From: an uncultured Coprococcus sp.
GTDB taxonomy: Bacteria; Bacillota_A; Clostridia; Lachnospirales; Lachnospiraceae
Direction: 5' to 3'
Length of the DNA: 28,175 nucleotides
NCBI GenBank assembly: GCA_900767685.1
Contig: CAAGAB010000048.1
Coordinates: 1-28,175, forward strand
Within the stretch, counting starts at the first letter, position 1. Every line of letters begins with the position of its first letter. Below are positions 6,842 to 14,548 of the stretch, piece after piece. The notes under the pieces were generated by a model that searched no databases, had not been told where the DNA came from, and saw only the letters and a list, made by a program, of their open reading frames with translations. The position numbers and the translations under genes were made by a program.

Positions 6842-6952
6842 CATATAGAAATGCACATAGAATGCACATAGAAATGCACATAGAAATACACATAGAAATG
6901 CACGCATAAATGCATATAGAAATGCATATAGAGATGCACATATAAATACACA
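6842..6952. repeat. About 12-bp tandem repeat (ATAGAAATGCAC-like)
   Basis: About nine degenerate units of ATAGAAATGCAC fill almost the whole gap between the Asp23-family gene and nusB. Variants include CATAGAATGCA, ATACACATAG and ATGCATATAGA. There is no credible ORF or terminator; transcription presumably reads through. Confidence 0.8.
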
Positions 6953-6977
6953 GCGGATTAGATATTGGAGAAAAAAT

Positions 6978-7493
6978 ATGACGAGAAGAGAGATTAGAGA
7001 CAAGATATTCAAGATTGTATTTACAGCAGAGTTCAACACTTCAGATGAAATGGAAGACCAGCTTCAGCTTGCATTTGATACTGAGATGCCAGGTGATGAG
7101 GAAGACGATCCTTTGCTGTATGTATCAGTATCAGATAAGGACAGAGCTTATATAACAGATAAGGTGATGGATATACTTGCTCATAAGGAGGCCATAGACA
7201 GCACTATATCTGAGATATCAGAGGGCTGGAAGCTTCAGCGTATAGGTAAGGAGGAGCTTGCCATACTCAGACTAGGAGTTTACGAAGTTGTGTATGATGA
7301 AACTATACCAGAAAAGGTAGCAATAAACGAGGCGGTTGAACTTGCAAAAAAGTATTGTGATGTTTCTGCCAGCAAGTTTATCAATGCACTTCTTGCGAAA
7401 CTTGTAAAGAAGGAAAATAGCAGTAATGAAGTCGGCAGAACAGGGGATAAGGAAATCGCAGATAAGGAAGACGCAGATAATGCCACAGAATAG
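6978..7493 (+). CDS. nusB: Transcription antitermination factor NusB
   Basis: NusB, with NusE (S10), binds boxA RNA in rRNA leaders and supports antitermination. The product, 171 residues, is longer than most (130-150) because of an acidic insertion (TEMPGDEEDDPLLY) and a charged C-terminal tail. The core is clear: MTRREIRDKIFKIVFTAEF at the start, then GWKLQRIGKEELAILRLGVYEVVYDETIPEKVAINEAVELAKKYCDVSASKFINALLAKL. GGAG at 6967-6970 is seven bases before ATG 6978. The 3' end overlaps xseA by 14 bases; in Bacillus folD lies between nusB and xseA, and it is missing here. Confidence 0.96.
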   Translation: MTRREIRDKIFKIVFTAEFNTSDEMEDQLQLAFDTEMPGDEEDDPLLYVSVSDKDRAYITDKVMDILAHKEAIDSTISEISEGWKLQRIGKEELAILRLGVYEVVYDETIPEKVAINEAVELAKKYCDVSASKFINALLAKLVKKENSSNEVGRTGDKEIADKEDADNATE

Positions 7494-8757
7494 AATATAT
7501 ACAGTCAAGGAACTCAATGAAGGCATTCAGGGACTCATCAGTGGAGAAGCGTGGCTCGGCAACCTGTGTGTGGAAGGCGAGATTACAGGATTTGGCAGGG
7601 ACAAGAAGGGTCACTGTTACTTCTCACTGAAGGATGCCAGCGGTGTCATTGCTGCTGTTATGTTTGCCGGAAAGCAGATCAATGGCTTGAGATTTATGCC
7701 AAAGAATGGAGACAAGGTTCATGCTTTTGGACGTGTTGATGTATATACTCGTGATGGAAGATATCAGCTCTATGTGGACAGGCTTGTGCGAGTCGGTGCA
7801 GGTGAGGTGAATGCTGACCTGCAAAGACTTATATCAAAGCTTGAAGGCATGGGGCTTTTTTCACAGGAGTATAAAAAGCCTATACCGCCATATCCTAGAA
7901 AGATAGGCGTGGTTACAGCGGGACACAAGGCAGCCATAAGCGATATATGTAAGGTTGCGAAGACGAGGGATCCGTATGCACAGCTATATTGTTATCCTGC
8001 AACTGTACAAGGAAAATATGCTGCTGCGGATATCTCAAGGGGAATTGAGACGCTCGACAGCATGGGGATGGATGTGATAATAGTAGGAAGGGGCGGTGGC
8101 TCCGAGGAAGATCTATGGGCATTCAATGAGGAACAGGTGGCCTGGGCTATATTCAATGCTGAGACTCCGATAATCACAGCAACTGGACACGAGATCAACA
8201 CTACAGTCGCGGATATGGTGGCAGATAGGCGTGAGTCCAATCCGTCTACAGCTGTTATGCATGCACTTCCGGTGGTGAAAGATACTGTGTCAGAATTTGA
8301 ACAGAGATACCTGTATATCACGACTCTGATGAACAACAGAATAGACAGATATCGCAGGAATATAGATAGCAGTGCGAGACAGATCAGATTGCTCAGCCCG
8401 GAGGTACAGCTGGGTGCGAAGAAAGACAGATTGTCCAGAACTTATGAGGCTATGAGATCCAGCATGGGATCGAAGCTCGAACGGGCAAAGGATAAATGTG
8501 ACAGAACCAGAGACAGGTTAGAAAGCAGCATGGACAGAAAGTATGAGCTGAGGTCGAATGCGCTTGCGGTTATGATGGAGAGATTGAATGGTCTGTCACC
8601 TACTGCCAAGCTGGTGAATGGGTTCGGATATATAGCATCAAAATCAGGAAAATCCGTTACATCTGTATCGGATGTCAAACCGGGTGATGAGATACAGATT
8701 ACAGTACATGATGGTAAGATATCTGCATCGGTGACGGATGTTAAAAATAGCCAGTGA
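7480..8757 (+). CDS. xseA: Exodeoxyribonuclease VII large subunit
   Basis: XseA is the catalytic subunit of exonuclease VII, which degrades single-stranded DNA from both ends. The 425-residue product has an N-terminal OB fold (RIYTVKELNEGI ... LCVEGEITGFGRDKKGHCYFSLKD), then the nuclease core with KIGVVTAGHKAAISDI, IIVGRGGGSEEDLWAFNEE and PIITATGHEINTTVADMVADRRESNPSTA, the defining motifs, followed by a long coiled-coil region that binds XseB subunits. ATG 7480 is preceded by AAGGAAG (7464-7470) and overlaps nusB. The open frame upstream to 7426 is not conserved. xseB follows after about 110 bases. Confidence 0.97.
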   Translation: MPQNRIYTVKELNEGIQGLISGEAWLGNLCVEGEITGFGRDKKGHCYFSLKDASGVIAAVMFAGKQINGLRFMPKNGDKVHAFGRVDVYTRDGRYQLYVDRLVRVGAGEVNADLQRLISKLEGMGLFSQEYKKPIPPYPRKIGVVTAGHKAAISDICKVAKTRDPYAQLYCYPATVQGKYAAADISRGIETLDSMGMDVIIVGRGGGSEEDLWAFNEEQVAWAIFNAETPIITATGHEINTTVADMVADRRESNPSTAVMHALPVVKDTVSEFEQRYLYITTLMNNRIDRYRRNIDSSARQIRLLSPEVQLGAKKDRLSRTYEAMRSSMGSKLERAKDKCDRTRDRLESSMDRKYELRSNALAVMMERLNGLSPTAKLVNGFGYIASKSGKSVTSVSDVKPGDEIQITVHDGKISASVTDVKNSQ

Positions 8758-8808
8758 TATGGGATGATGATCTAACATTTGCTCAATTATATCAGGAGAA
8801 TGTTCAGG

Positions 8809-8838
8809 TTGATCAATAACATTGATATTGGTGATCAA
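8809..8838. repeat. Inverted repeat in the xseA-xseB gap
   Basis: TTGATCA (8809-8815) and TGATCAA (8832-8838) are perfect 7-bp arms around 16 bases, 30 bases before the xseB start. It may be a leader hairpin or an operator; there is no terminator-like T-run. Confidence 0.45.
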
Positions 8839-8868
8839 ATGTATTTAAACATGCTCATGGAGGAATAT

Positions 8869-9138
8869 ATGTCAGAGAATATGAAGAATACGGATATAGA
8901 TAAAGACGAAACAGGAAAAGCAGAGGTTGATGACGATCAGACTCTTGGAGATATGTCCATAGAGGATGCATTTGTCAGACTTGATGAGATCACGGCGATA
9001 CTCGAAAACGCACAGACCGGATTGAAGGAATCTTTGGAAGTGTATGCAGAGGGAGTACAGCTTATAAACAAATGCAGGAATTATCTCTGCGATGTAGAGA
9101 AGGAGATGATCATGCTCTCCGGTCAGGGGGATGAATGA
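8869..9138 (+). CDS. xseB: Exodeoxyribonuclease VII small subunit
   Basis: XseB subunits coat the coiled coil of XseA to form exonuclease VII. The 89-residue product contains the family core MSIEDAFVRLDEITAILENAQTGLKESLEVYAEGVQLINKCRNYLCDVEKEMIML, a helical hairpin. An acidic N-terminal tail precedes it. ATG 8869 follows GGAGG (8859-8863) by five bases; the frame is open back to a TTG at 8779, but that has no ribosome binding site and would give an unusual extension. The stop overlaps the ispA start (ATGATG across 9135-9140), implying coupled translation. Confidence 0.94.
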   Translation: MSENMKNTDIDKDETGKAEVDDDQTLGDMSIEDAFVRLDEITAILENAQTGLKESLEVYAEGVQLINKCRNYLCDVEKEMIMLSGQGDE

Positions 9139-10052
9139 TGGCAAAAGAGCAGAAGATTGAAGAAAATACAATTTATGATGAGATTAAGAGCAGAGCAGAC
9201 CGTATAGACGGAATAGTTGCCGGTTATCTGCCTAAGGCTGAGGGCTTCCCAAGAACAGTGTGTGAGGCCATGACTTATTCGGTGGAGGCAGGTGGAAAGC
9301 GGCTTAGACCTATGCTGATGGAAGCGGTATTTAGGATGTTTGGCGGTGATTCGGATGTGGTAAAGCCATTTATGGCAGCCATTGAGATGATACATACATA
9401 TTCACTTATACATGATGATCTTCCGGCTCTTGATAATGATGATTATCGAAGAGGCAGACAGACTTCGCATGTTGTATACGGTGAGGCTATGGCTATTCTT
9501 GCTGGAGATGCACTGCTGAACTACGCATATGAGACTGCGTGTAAGGCATTTGCCATGGATGGTGACATTAAAAGAACTGCGGATGCTATGTGTATACTTG
9601 CCAGAAAACCCGGAATATACGGTATGCTTGGCGGTCAGGTTGTAGATGTAGAGATGACAGGAAGATCTATGACAAAGGATCAGTTGGAATATGTCTATGA
9701 GAACAAGACGGGCGCTTTGATAGAGGCTTCGATGATGATTGGAGCAGTTCTTGCAGGAGCATCACCTGAAGAGGTGAAAGCCATAGAAAATATTGCCTCA
9801 GATATCGGAATGGCGTTTCAGGTACAGGATGATATATTGGATGTGTGCGGTGACAGCCAGGTCCTTGGCAAGCCGGTTATGAGCGATGAGGAGAACGGTA
9901 AGGTAACATATGTGACGATACATGGCATTGAGAGATCAAGACAATATGTCAGAGAGTTATCGGAGAGAGCGGTAAGGGAATTGGAAGAGATAGACGGTGA
10001 CAGCGAGTTCCTGAGGGAGCTTGTTCTCTGGCTGATCAACAGACAGAAGTAA
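9135..10052 (+). CDS. ispA: Polyprenyl diphosphate synthase (farnesyl diphosphate synthase type)
   Basis: Condenses isopentenyl diphosphate with allylic diphosphates, supplying C15 precursors for cell-wall lipid carriers. About 305 residues. The two aspartate-rich Mg-binding motifs are visible: HDDLPALDNDDYRRG near residues 93-105 and QDDILD near 231-236. GGKRLRPML, the KTGALIEASMMIGAVL segment and C-terminal VRELEEIDGDSEFLRELVLWLINRQK complete the family pattern. Either ATG 9135 or 9138 may start it; GGGGG at 9126-9130 fits 9138 slightly better. It sits in the usual xseAB-ispA-dxs order, so the isoprenoid genes are co-transcribed. Confidence 0.95.
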   Translation: MMAKEQKIEENTIYDEIKSRADRIDGIVAGYLPKAEGFPRTVCEAMTYSVEAGGKRLRPMLMEAVFRMFGGDSDVVKPFMAAIEMIHTYSLIHDDLPALDNDDYRRGRQTSHVVYGEAMAILAGDALLNYAYETACKAFAMDGDIKRTADAMCILARKPGIYGMLGGQVVDVEMTGRSMTKDQLEYVYENKTGALIEASMMIGAVLAGASPEEVKAIENIASDIGMAFQVQDDILDVCGDSQVLGKPVMSDEENGKVTYVTIHGIERSRQYVRELSERAVRELEEIDGDSEFLRELVLWLINRQK

Positions 10053-10073
10053 CACGTCTGTACGGGTGTGTTT

Positions 10074-11993
10074 ATGAATATACTAGATAGAATAAATAAA
10101 GAGAACGACATAAAGAACATTGACAGTGAGGATCTGCCGAGGCTGGCGGAGGAGATAAGGGAGTTCCTGGTATCCCATGTGAGTGAGACCGGAGGACATC
10201 TTGCTCCTAATCTTGGCTGCGTTGAACTCACCATAGCTCTTCACAGGGTGCTTGATTTTCCTGATGATAAGCTTATATGGGATGTGGGTCATCAGTCCTA
10301 CGTTCACAAGATACTCACAGGAAGAAAAAATGAGATGGGAACTCTCAGACAATTCGGCGGTATGTCAGGTTTTCCAAAGACCAGTGAGAGTCCGTGTGAT
10401 GCGTTTAATACAGGACATAGTTCAACATCCATATCGGCAGCTCTTGGAATGGCTTGTGCAAGAAGTATCAAAGGAACTGATGAGAAGATAGCAGCAGTTA
10501 TAGGTGATGGATCGTTCACTGGTGGTATGGTGTATGAGGCCATGAATAATATGGCAGACATAAAGACCAGCTGTCTTGTTGTTCTGAATGACAATAATAT
10601 GTCCATAGACCAGAATGTCGGAGGTATGTCCACGTATCTGAGCAAACTCAGAGTTGGACAGCAGTACAATGACTTCAAAGGCAATGTGGAGAAGATCCTT
10701 ATGAAGATTCCTGTCGCCGGAGAACATCTGGCAAAGGGGCTTAAGAAATCCAAGGATTCCATAAAACAGATATTGGTACCAGGCATGTTCTTTGAGGAGC
10801 TTGGCGTGACGTACATAGGTCCAATAGACGGACATGATATAGATATCATGGAGGCAACCTTCAGAAAGGCACTCAAGCTTGACAGACCGATACTTGTTCA
10901 CGTGAAGACGGTAAAGGGAAAAGGATATGTTCATGCAGAACGCCATCCAAGTTATTTCCATGGCGTTGATCCATTTGACATACAGACGGGACATGTTCTG
11001 AAAGAGAAGAAGGCTATGACAAACACCGGGGTGTTTGCCAGAAAGCTTGTGGAGCTTGGGAAAAAAGATGACCGGATTGTGGCGATCACAGCGGCCATGG
11101 GAAAAGGAACCGGTGTGTCGGTATTTGCAGAGAAGTTCCCTGACAGGGCTTTTGATGTGGGTATAGCGGAGGAACATGCCGTGACATTTGCTGCGGGAAT
11201 TGCCTCGGCGGGGCTTGTCCCGGTGGTGGCGATATATTCGTCGTTTCTCCAGAGAGCTTACGATCAGATCCTGCATGATGTGTGTCTTCAGAACCTGCAT
11301 GTTGTATTTGCGATTGACAGGTCGGGGCTTGTCGGAGCTGATGGAGATACACATCAGGGAATATTTGATACGGCATTCCTGTCACATATTCCGAATATGA
11401 CACTCATTGCACCGAAGAACAGGTATGAGATTACACGTGCACTTGAGTGGGCTGTTGATTTTGATGGCCCGGTTGCAATAAAGTATTCAAGAGGAGAGGC
11501 TTATTATGGCCTAAGTGAACACAATGCATCATTTGAACTGGGTAAGAGTGAGATCATACACAGAGGACATGGACTTGCACTTATAGCAGTGGGAAATATG
11601 GTCAAAGAAACTGAGAAAGTGTATAACAGATATAAAGCCGAGAATACAGATGTGACGTTTGTAAATGCGAGATTTTTGAAGCCGATCGATACCGGGCTTA
11701 TAGATGACCTGTGCCGGGATCATGACAGTATAGTTGTGGTTGAGGAGGGCATAAAGCATGGCGGGTATGGAAGTGCTATAGAAGAATATATTGAAGAGAA
11801 AGGACTTCCGCTTAATGTGCATGTATGTGCTATTGATGACATGTTTGTTCAGCAGGGAACAGTGGATGAACTCAGAGAGATGCTGGGTATAGACGCGGAT
11901 TCCATATATGACAGGTCACAGAGATTCTGGAATAAAAAAGATCGGAAAGAAGATCGGAAAGTGGATCGAAAAGAAGATCAGAAAGAGAATTAG
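10074..11993 (+). CDS. dxs: 1-Deoxy-D-xylulose-5-phosphate synthase
   Basis: Thiamine-diphosphate enzyme joining pyruvate and glyceraldehyde 3-phosphate, the first step of the MEP isoprenoid pathway. 639 residues, slightly above the usual 620. Marks: HVSETGGHLAPNLG, the TPP motif starting GDGSFTGGMVYEAMNN near residue 144 and ending DNNMSI, HPSYFHG, and the transketolase-like domain with GIAEEHAVTFAAGIA and DRSGLVGADGDTHQG. The last 20 residues (KKDRKEDRKVDRKEDQKEN) are a charged tail encoded by 12-bp tandem repeats that continue past the stop. ATG 10074 follows GGGTG; a GTG at 10068 is less likely. It follows ispA after 21 bases. Confidence 0.96.
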   Translation: MNILDRINKENDIKNIDSEDLPRLAEEIREFLVSHVSETGGHLAPNLGCVELTIALHRVLDFPDDKLIWDVGHQSYVHKILTGRKNEMGTLRQFGGMSGFPKTSESPCDAFNTGHSSTSISAALGMACARSIKGTDEKIAAVIGDGSFTGGMVYEAMNNMADIKTSCLVVLNDNNMSIDQNVGGMSTYLSKLRVGQQYNDFKGNVEKILMKIPVAGEHLAKGLKKSKDSIKQILVPGMFFEELGVTYIGPIDGHDIDIMEATFRKALKLDRPILVHVKTVKGKGYVHAERHPSYFHGVDPFDIQTGHVLKEKKAMTNTGVFARKLVELGKKDDRIVAITAAMGKGTGVSVFAEKFPDRAFDVGIAEEHAVTFAAGIASAGLVPVVAIYSSFLQRAYDQILHDVCLQNLHVVFAIDRSGLVGADGDTHQGIFDTAFLSHIPNMTLIAPKNRYEITRALEWAVDFDGPVAIKYSRGEAYYGLSEHNASFELGKSEIIHRGHGLALIAVGNMVKETEKVYNRYKAENTDVTFVNARFLKPIDTGLIDDLCRDHDSIVVVEEGIKHGGYGSAIEEYIEEKGLPLNVHVCAIDDMFVQQGTVDELREMLGIDADSIYDRSQRFWNKKDRKEDRKVDRKEDQKEN

Positions 11994-12038
11994 AAAGATA
12001 AACCAGAAAGAAGTTCAGAAAGATAAATCATAAAGATG
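11940..12038. repeat. 12-bp tandem repeat across the dxs stop codon
   Basis: About eight units of GATCGGAAAGAA-like sequence. Four are in frame and code for the Arg/Lys/Asp/Glu tail of Dxs; the stop arises by mutation inside the fifth unit (AATTAGAAAGAT), and degenerate units continue for about 45 bases. This is a microsatellite-like expansion at a gene end. Confidence 0.8.
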
Positions 12039-12116
12039 AATTCGTAAGGCTGGGTTTAGAATTAAATTTTTTACAGAGATAGACAGCAGACTATATAACA
12101 GACAAGAGGATATGAG

Positions 12117-12917
12117 ATGAAGAAGAGACTTGATGTGCTACTTGTAGAGCAGGGACTTGCCGATTCCCGTGAGAAGGCAAAGGCGATTATCATGTCAGGA
12201 ATAGTGTATGTTGACAATAATAAAGAAGATAAGGCCGGAACTACATTTGAGGAGACTTCTAAGATAGAGGTCAGGGGAAATACCTTGAAGTACGTCAGCA
12301 GAGGCGGACTCAAGCTTGAGAAAGCTATGAACAATTTCGGAGTGACTCTTGATGGTAAAGTGTGTATGGACGTGGGAGCATCCACAGGTGGTTTCACTGA
12401 CTGTATGCTCCAAAATGGCGCGGTCAAGGTGTATTCTGTAGACGTGGGACACGGCCAGCTTGCATGGAAGCTGAGAAATGATGACAGGGTTGTCTGCATG
12501 GAGAAGACGAATATAAGGTATGTTACACCTGATGACATTGATGATGTTATTGAATTTGCGTCGATAGATGTATCATTTATATCACTTACAAAGGTGCTTC
12601 CTGCGGTGAGAGAGCTTATGACACAGGATGGAGAGATTGTGTGCCTGATAAAGCCGCAGTTTGAGGCAGGACGTGAAAAAGTAGGAAAGAAGGGCGTAGT
12701 CCGCGAGCTGTCAACCCATGTGGAGGTAGTAGAGATGATAGTGGATTATGCAAGGGCAAATGGATTCCGCACCCTTCATCTGAGTTATTCACCTATAAAG
12801 GGTCCTGAGGGGAATATTGAATATCTGCTACACATAACAAAGGATGAAAACCGGGATAATGAAGAATTTGATATCCAGGCTCTGGTGGAGGAGTCACACA
12901 GTGCGCTCAGTAAATAA
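12117..12917 (+). CDS. tlyA: TlyA/YqxC family rRNA 2'-O-methyltransferase (hemolysin-A family)
   Basis: Members methylate ribose 2'-OH positions of 16S and/or 23S rRNA with S-adenosylmethionine; the hemolysin name is historical. An N-terminal S4 RNA-binding domain (RLDVLLVEQGLADSREKAKAIIMSGIVYVDN) is followed by an FtsJ-like methyltransferase domain with the AdoMet loop DVGASTGGFTDCML near residue 85, VDVGHGQLAWKLR, and KPQFEAGREKVGKKGVVR. 266 residues, the normal length. ATG 12117 follows AGAGGA (12105-12110) by six bases. Exact rRNA targets cannot be read from sequence. It sits between dxs and nadK in a conserved order. Confidence 0.94.
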   Translation: MKKRLDVLLVEQGLADSREKAKAIIMSGIVYVDNNKEDKAGTTFEETSKIEVRGNTLKYVSRGGLKLEKAMNNFGVTLDGKVCMDVGASTGGFTDCMLQNGAVKVYSVDVGHGQLAWKLRNDDRVVCMEKTNIRYVTPDDIDDVIEFASIDVSFISLTKVLPAVRELMTQDGEIVCLIKPQFEAGREKVGKKGVVRELSTHVEVVEMIVDYARANGFRTLHLSYSPIKGPEGNIEYLLHITKDENRDNEEFDIQALVEESHSALSK

Positions 12918-12957
12918 AAAATGATACTATTTAGATTTTACAGGGGGTTAGGACTAT

Positions 12958-13869
12958 ATGAATTCAATATATATCTTATATAATCCTGATAAAGAAGATG
13001 AATCCGGTGTGCTGCCGGGACTCGGTGGATATATTCGAGCCCGTGGCGGCAGATATGAAACTATAGATTGTTATAGCTTCAGTGCTCTGGGCAAGGAACA
13101 GGTGAGCGAGGTCCTTGAAGGTTATGAGTGTATCATTGTCCTTGGTGGTGATGGCACTTTGCTCAATGCGGCATCTGCTGCAAGTCATGTAGATATACCT
13201 TTATTTGGAATTAATCTGGGGACTGTCGGGTTTCTCACAGAGGGCGAGGTTACCAATTGGAGAGAGATAATAGACAGACTTTTTGCTGATGATTTTGATA
13301 TACAGGAACGAATGATGATAAAAGGTTCCATAAAAAAAAGCATTTGCGGATCAGTTAGCGTCAGTGATACTTTGAGTTCTGATAATACCTCGGGGTATTC
13401 ATCAGGTGTGTTCAGGAAGAGAGCACTCAATGATATAGTCATAAGCAGAGCAGGTTTTTCCAGACTGATAGGTCTTGACGTATACGTGAATGGCAGTTTT
13501 TTGAATGCATATGAAGGGGATGGAATTATTATTTCCACGCCGACAGGCTCAACGGGTTATAATCTGTCTGCCGGAGGACCGATAGTTGATCCGATGGCGA
13601 AGCTTATGATAATCACTCCGGTATGCCCACATTCACTCACGTCCAAGAGCATAGTACTCCCAAGTGATGCAAAGGTGTCCATCGCCATTGCCAAAAAGAG
13701 AAAGACACAGGACACAGAGGCAATCGTGTCGTTTGATGGGGGAAATGATTATGAGCTCTCGGCGGGCGATGTACTTGACATATGTACATCCCAGAGAACA
13801 ACAAAGCTTATAAAGGCTAGCGATGTGAATTTCTACGAGATACTTAGAAATAAACTTGGAAGTAAGTAG
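12958..13869 (+). CDS. nadK: NAD kinase (ATP/polyphosphate-NAD kinase)
   Basis: Phosphorylates NAD to NADP in the cytoplasm. The 303-residue product has the diagnostic LGGDGTLLNAA near residue 62 and STPTGSTGYNLSAGGPIVDP near residue 193, plus FGINLGTVGFLTE. Residues about 120-145 (KKSICGSVSVSDTLSSDNTSGYSSGV) are an extra Ser-rich loop where many homologues are shorter. GGGGG at 12943-12947 precedes ATG 12958. A Clostridia-type tlyA-nadK-argR-recN arrangement. An extensive hairpin lies directly after the stop. Confidence 0.95.
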   Translation: MNSIYILYNPDKEDESGVLPGLGGYIRARGGRYETIDCYSFSALGKEQVSEVLEGYECIIVLGGDGTLLNAASAASHVDIPLFGINLGTVGFLTEGEVTNWREIIDRLFADDFDIQERMMIKGSIKKSICGSVSVSDTLSSDNTSGYSSGVFRKRALNDIVISRAGFSRLIGLDVYVNGSFLNAYEGDGIIISTPTGSTGYNLSAGGPIVDPMAKLMIITPVCPHSLTSKSIVLPSDAKVSIAIAKKRKTQDTEAIVSFDGGNDYELSAGDVLDICTSQRTTKLIKASDVNFYEILRNKLGSK

Positions 13870-13870
13870 T

Positions 13871-13919
13871 GCAGCTTGAATCTAAGTGGATGTGCACTTC
13901 GTACTATTCAGGATGCTGC
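13871..13919 (+). promoter_or_regulatory. Nested inverted repeats between nadK and argR
   Basis: Three nested arm pairs share one axis: GCAGC (13871)/GCTGC (13915), TGAAT (13877)/ATTCA (13906), AAGTG (13884)/CACTT (13895) around GATGTG. Together they make a 15-bp interrupted hairpin filling the gap just before argR. It could be an RNA structure, or include an ArgR operator, since TGAAT/ATTCA are ARG-box half sites, but the half-sites are farther apart than in a normal ARG box. Confidence 0.5.
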
Positions 13920-13942
13920 TTGTTGGCGGAATGGAGATCAAC

Positions 13943-14392
13943 ATGAAACAGAAAAGACAGGCAATGATATTGTCCATAATAGAACAGCACGATATAGAGA
14001 CTCAGGATGAACTGCTGGAAAAATTGGCTGAAGCGGGATTTAATACCACTCAGGCAACTATATCGAGAGATATAAGGGAAATAAATCTTACCAAGGTTGC
14101 CGTGGCTGGCGGCAGACAGAAGTATACTCTGGGTAAGAGCGTGAATCACGAGTCCATAGAATCATATAGAAAGGTACTTTCAGCCGGAATACTGTCCATG
14201 GTTCCTGCGGAGAATCTGATAGTGATAAAGACTGTATCCGGAATGGCTATGGCGGTTGCCGCGGCTTTAGACAATGTGGAGATCAATGGATTGCTTGGAA
14301 GCATAGCCGGTGATGACACTATATTTCTGGCGGTCAGAAGCCGGGAGATGACAGATTCTGTGATGAAGACTATAGATCGGATGCAGAGATGA
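13943..14392 (+). CDS. argR: Arginine repressor ArgR/AhrC
   Basis: Hexameric arginine-responsive regulator of arginine synthesis and breakdown genes. From ATG 13943 the product is 149 residues, the Bacillus length. The N-terminal winged helix (MKQKRQAMILSIIEQHDIETQDELLEKL ... TTQATISRDIREINLTKV) contains the SRDI recognition region; the C-terminal oligomerisation and arginine-binding domain includes GMAMAVAAALDN and the GSIAGDDTIF motif with the paired Asp that bind arginine. GGAG at 13933-13936 supports this start; ATG 13931 is an alternative, and the frame start at 13886 lies in the hairpin. Its last codons belong to a 41-bp unit repeated three times. Confidence 0.94.
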   Translation: MKQKRQAMILSIIEQHDIETQDELLEKLAEAGFNTTQATISRDIREINLTKVAVAGGRQKYTLGKSVNHESIESYRKVLSAGILSMVPAENLIVIKTVSGMAMAVAAALDNVEINGLLGSIAGDDTIFLAVRSREMTDSVMKTIDRMQR

Positions 14393-14470
14393 CAGATTCT
14401 GTGATGAAGACTATAGGTCGGATGCAGAGATGACAGATTCTGTGATGAAGACCATCGGTCGGCTGCAGAG
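14348..14470. repeat. 41-bp tandem triplication of the argR 3' end
   Basis: Three near-identical 41-bp units start at 14348, 14389 and 14430. The first encodes the last residues of ArgR (MTDSVMKTIDRMQR and stop). As 41 is not a multiple of three, units two and three lie in other frames, but each opens with an ATG overlapping the previous TGA (ATGA) and can be read as MTDSVMKTIGRMQR and MTDSVMKTIGRLQR. Confidence 0.9.
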
Positions 14471-14480
14471 ATGATATAAG

Positions 14481-14499
14481 ACGGAATGACAGCTTCCGT
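14481..14499 (+). other. Small hairpin before recN
   Basis: ACGGAA (14481-14486) and TTCCGT (14494-14499) form a perfect 6-bp stem with a 7-base loop, flanked by TATATA on both sides. There is no T-run. It may be a leader structure or an operator for recN. Confidence 0.35.
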
Positions 14500-14548
14500 G
14501 TATATATGATATGTGTGGAGAATTCTGTGTAAAATACAGGAGGAGACA

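Noticed and set aside
7551..7739. 62-codon ORF inside xseA
   Set aside because: Out-of-frame shadow, rich in Cys, Arg and Trp.
8779..8868. N-terminal extension of XseB from a TTG start
   Set aside because: No ribosome binding site, and it covers an inverted repeat; the GGAGG-preceded ATG at 8869 gives the normal length.
10422..11354. 310-codon antisense ORF opposite dxs
   Set aside because: It mirrors a securely identified gene, is rich in His and Cys as such shadows are, and has no recognisable domain.
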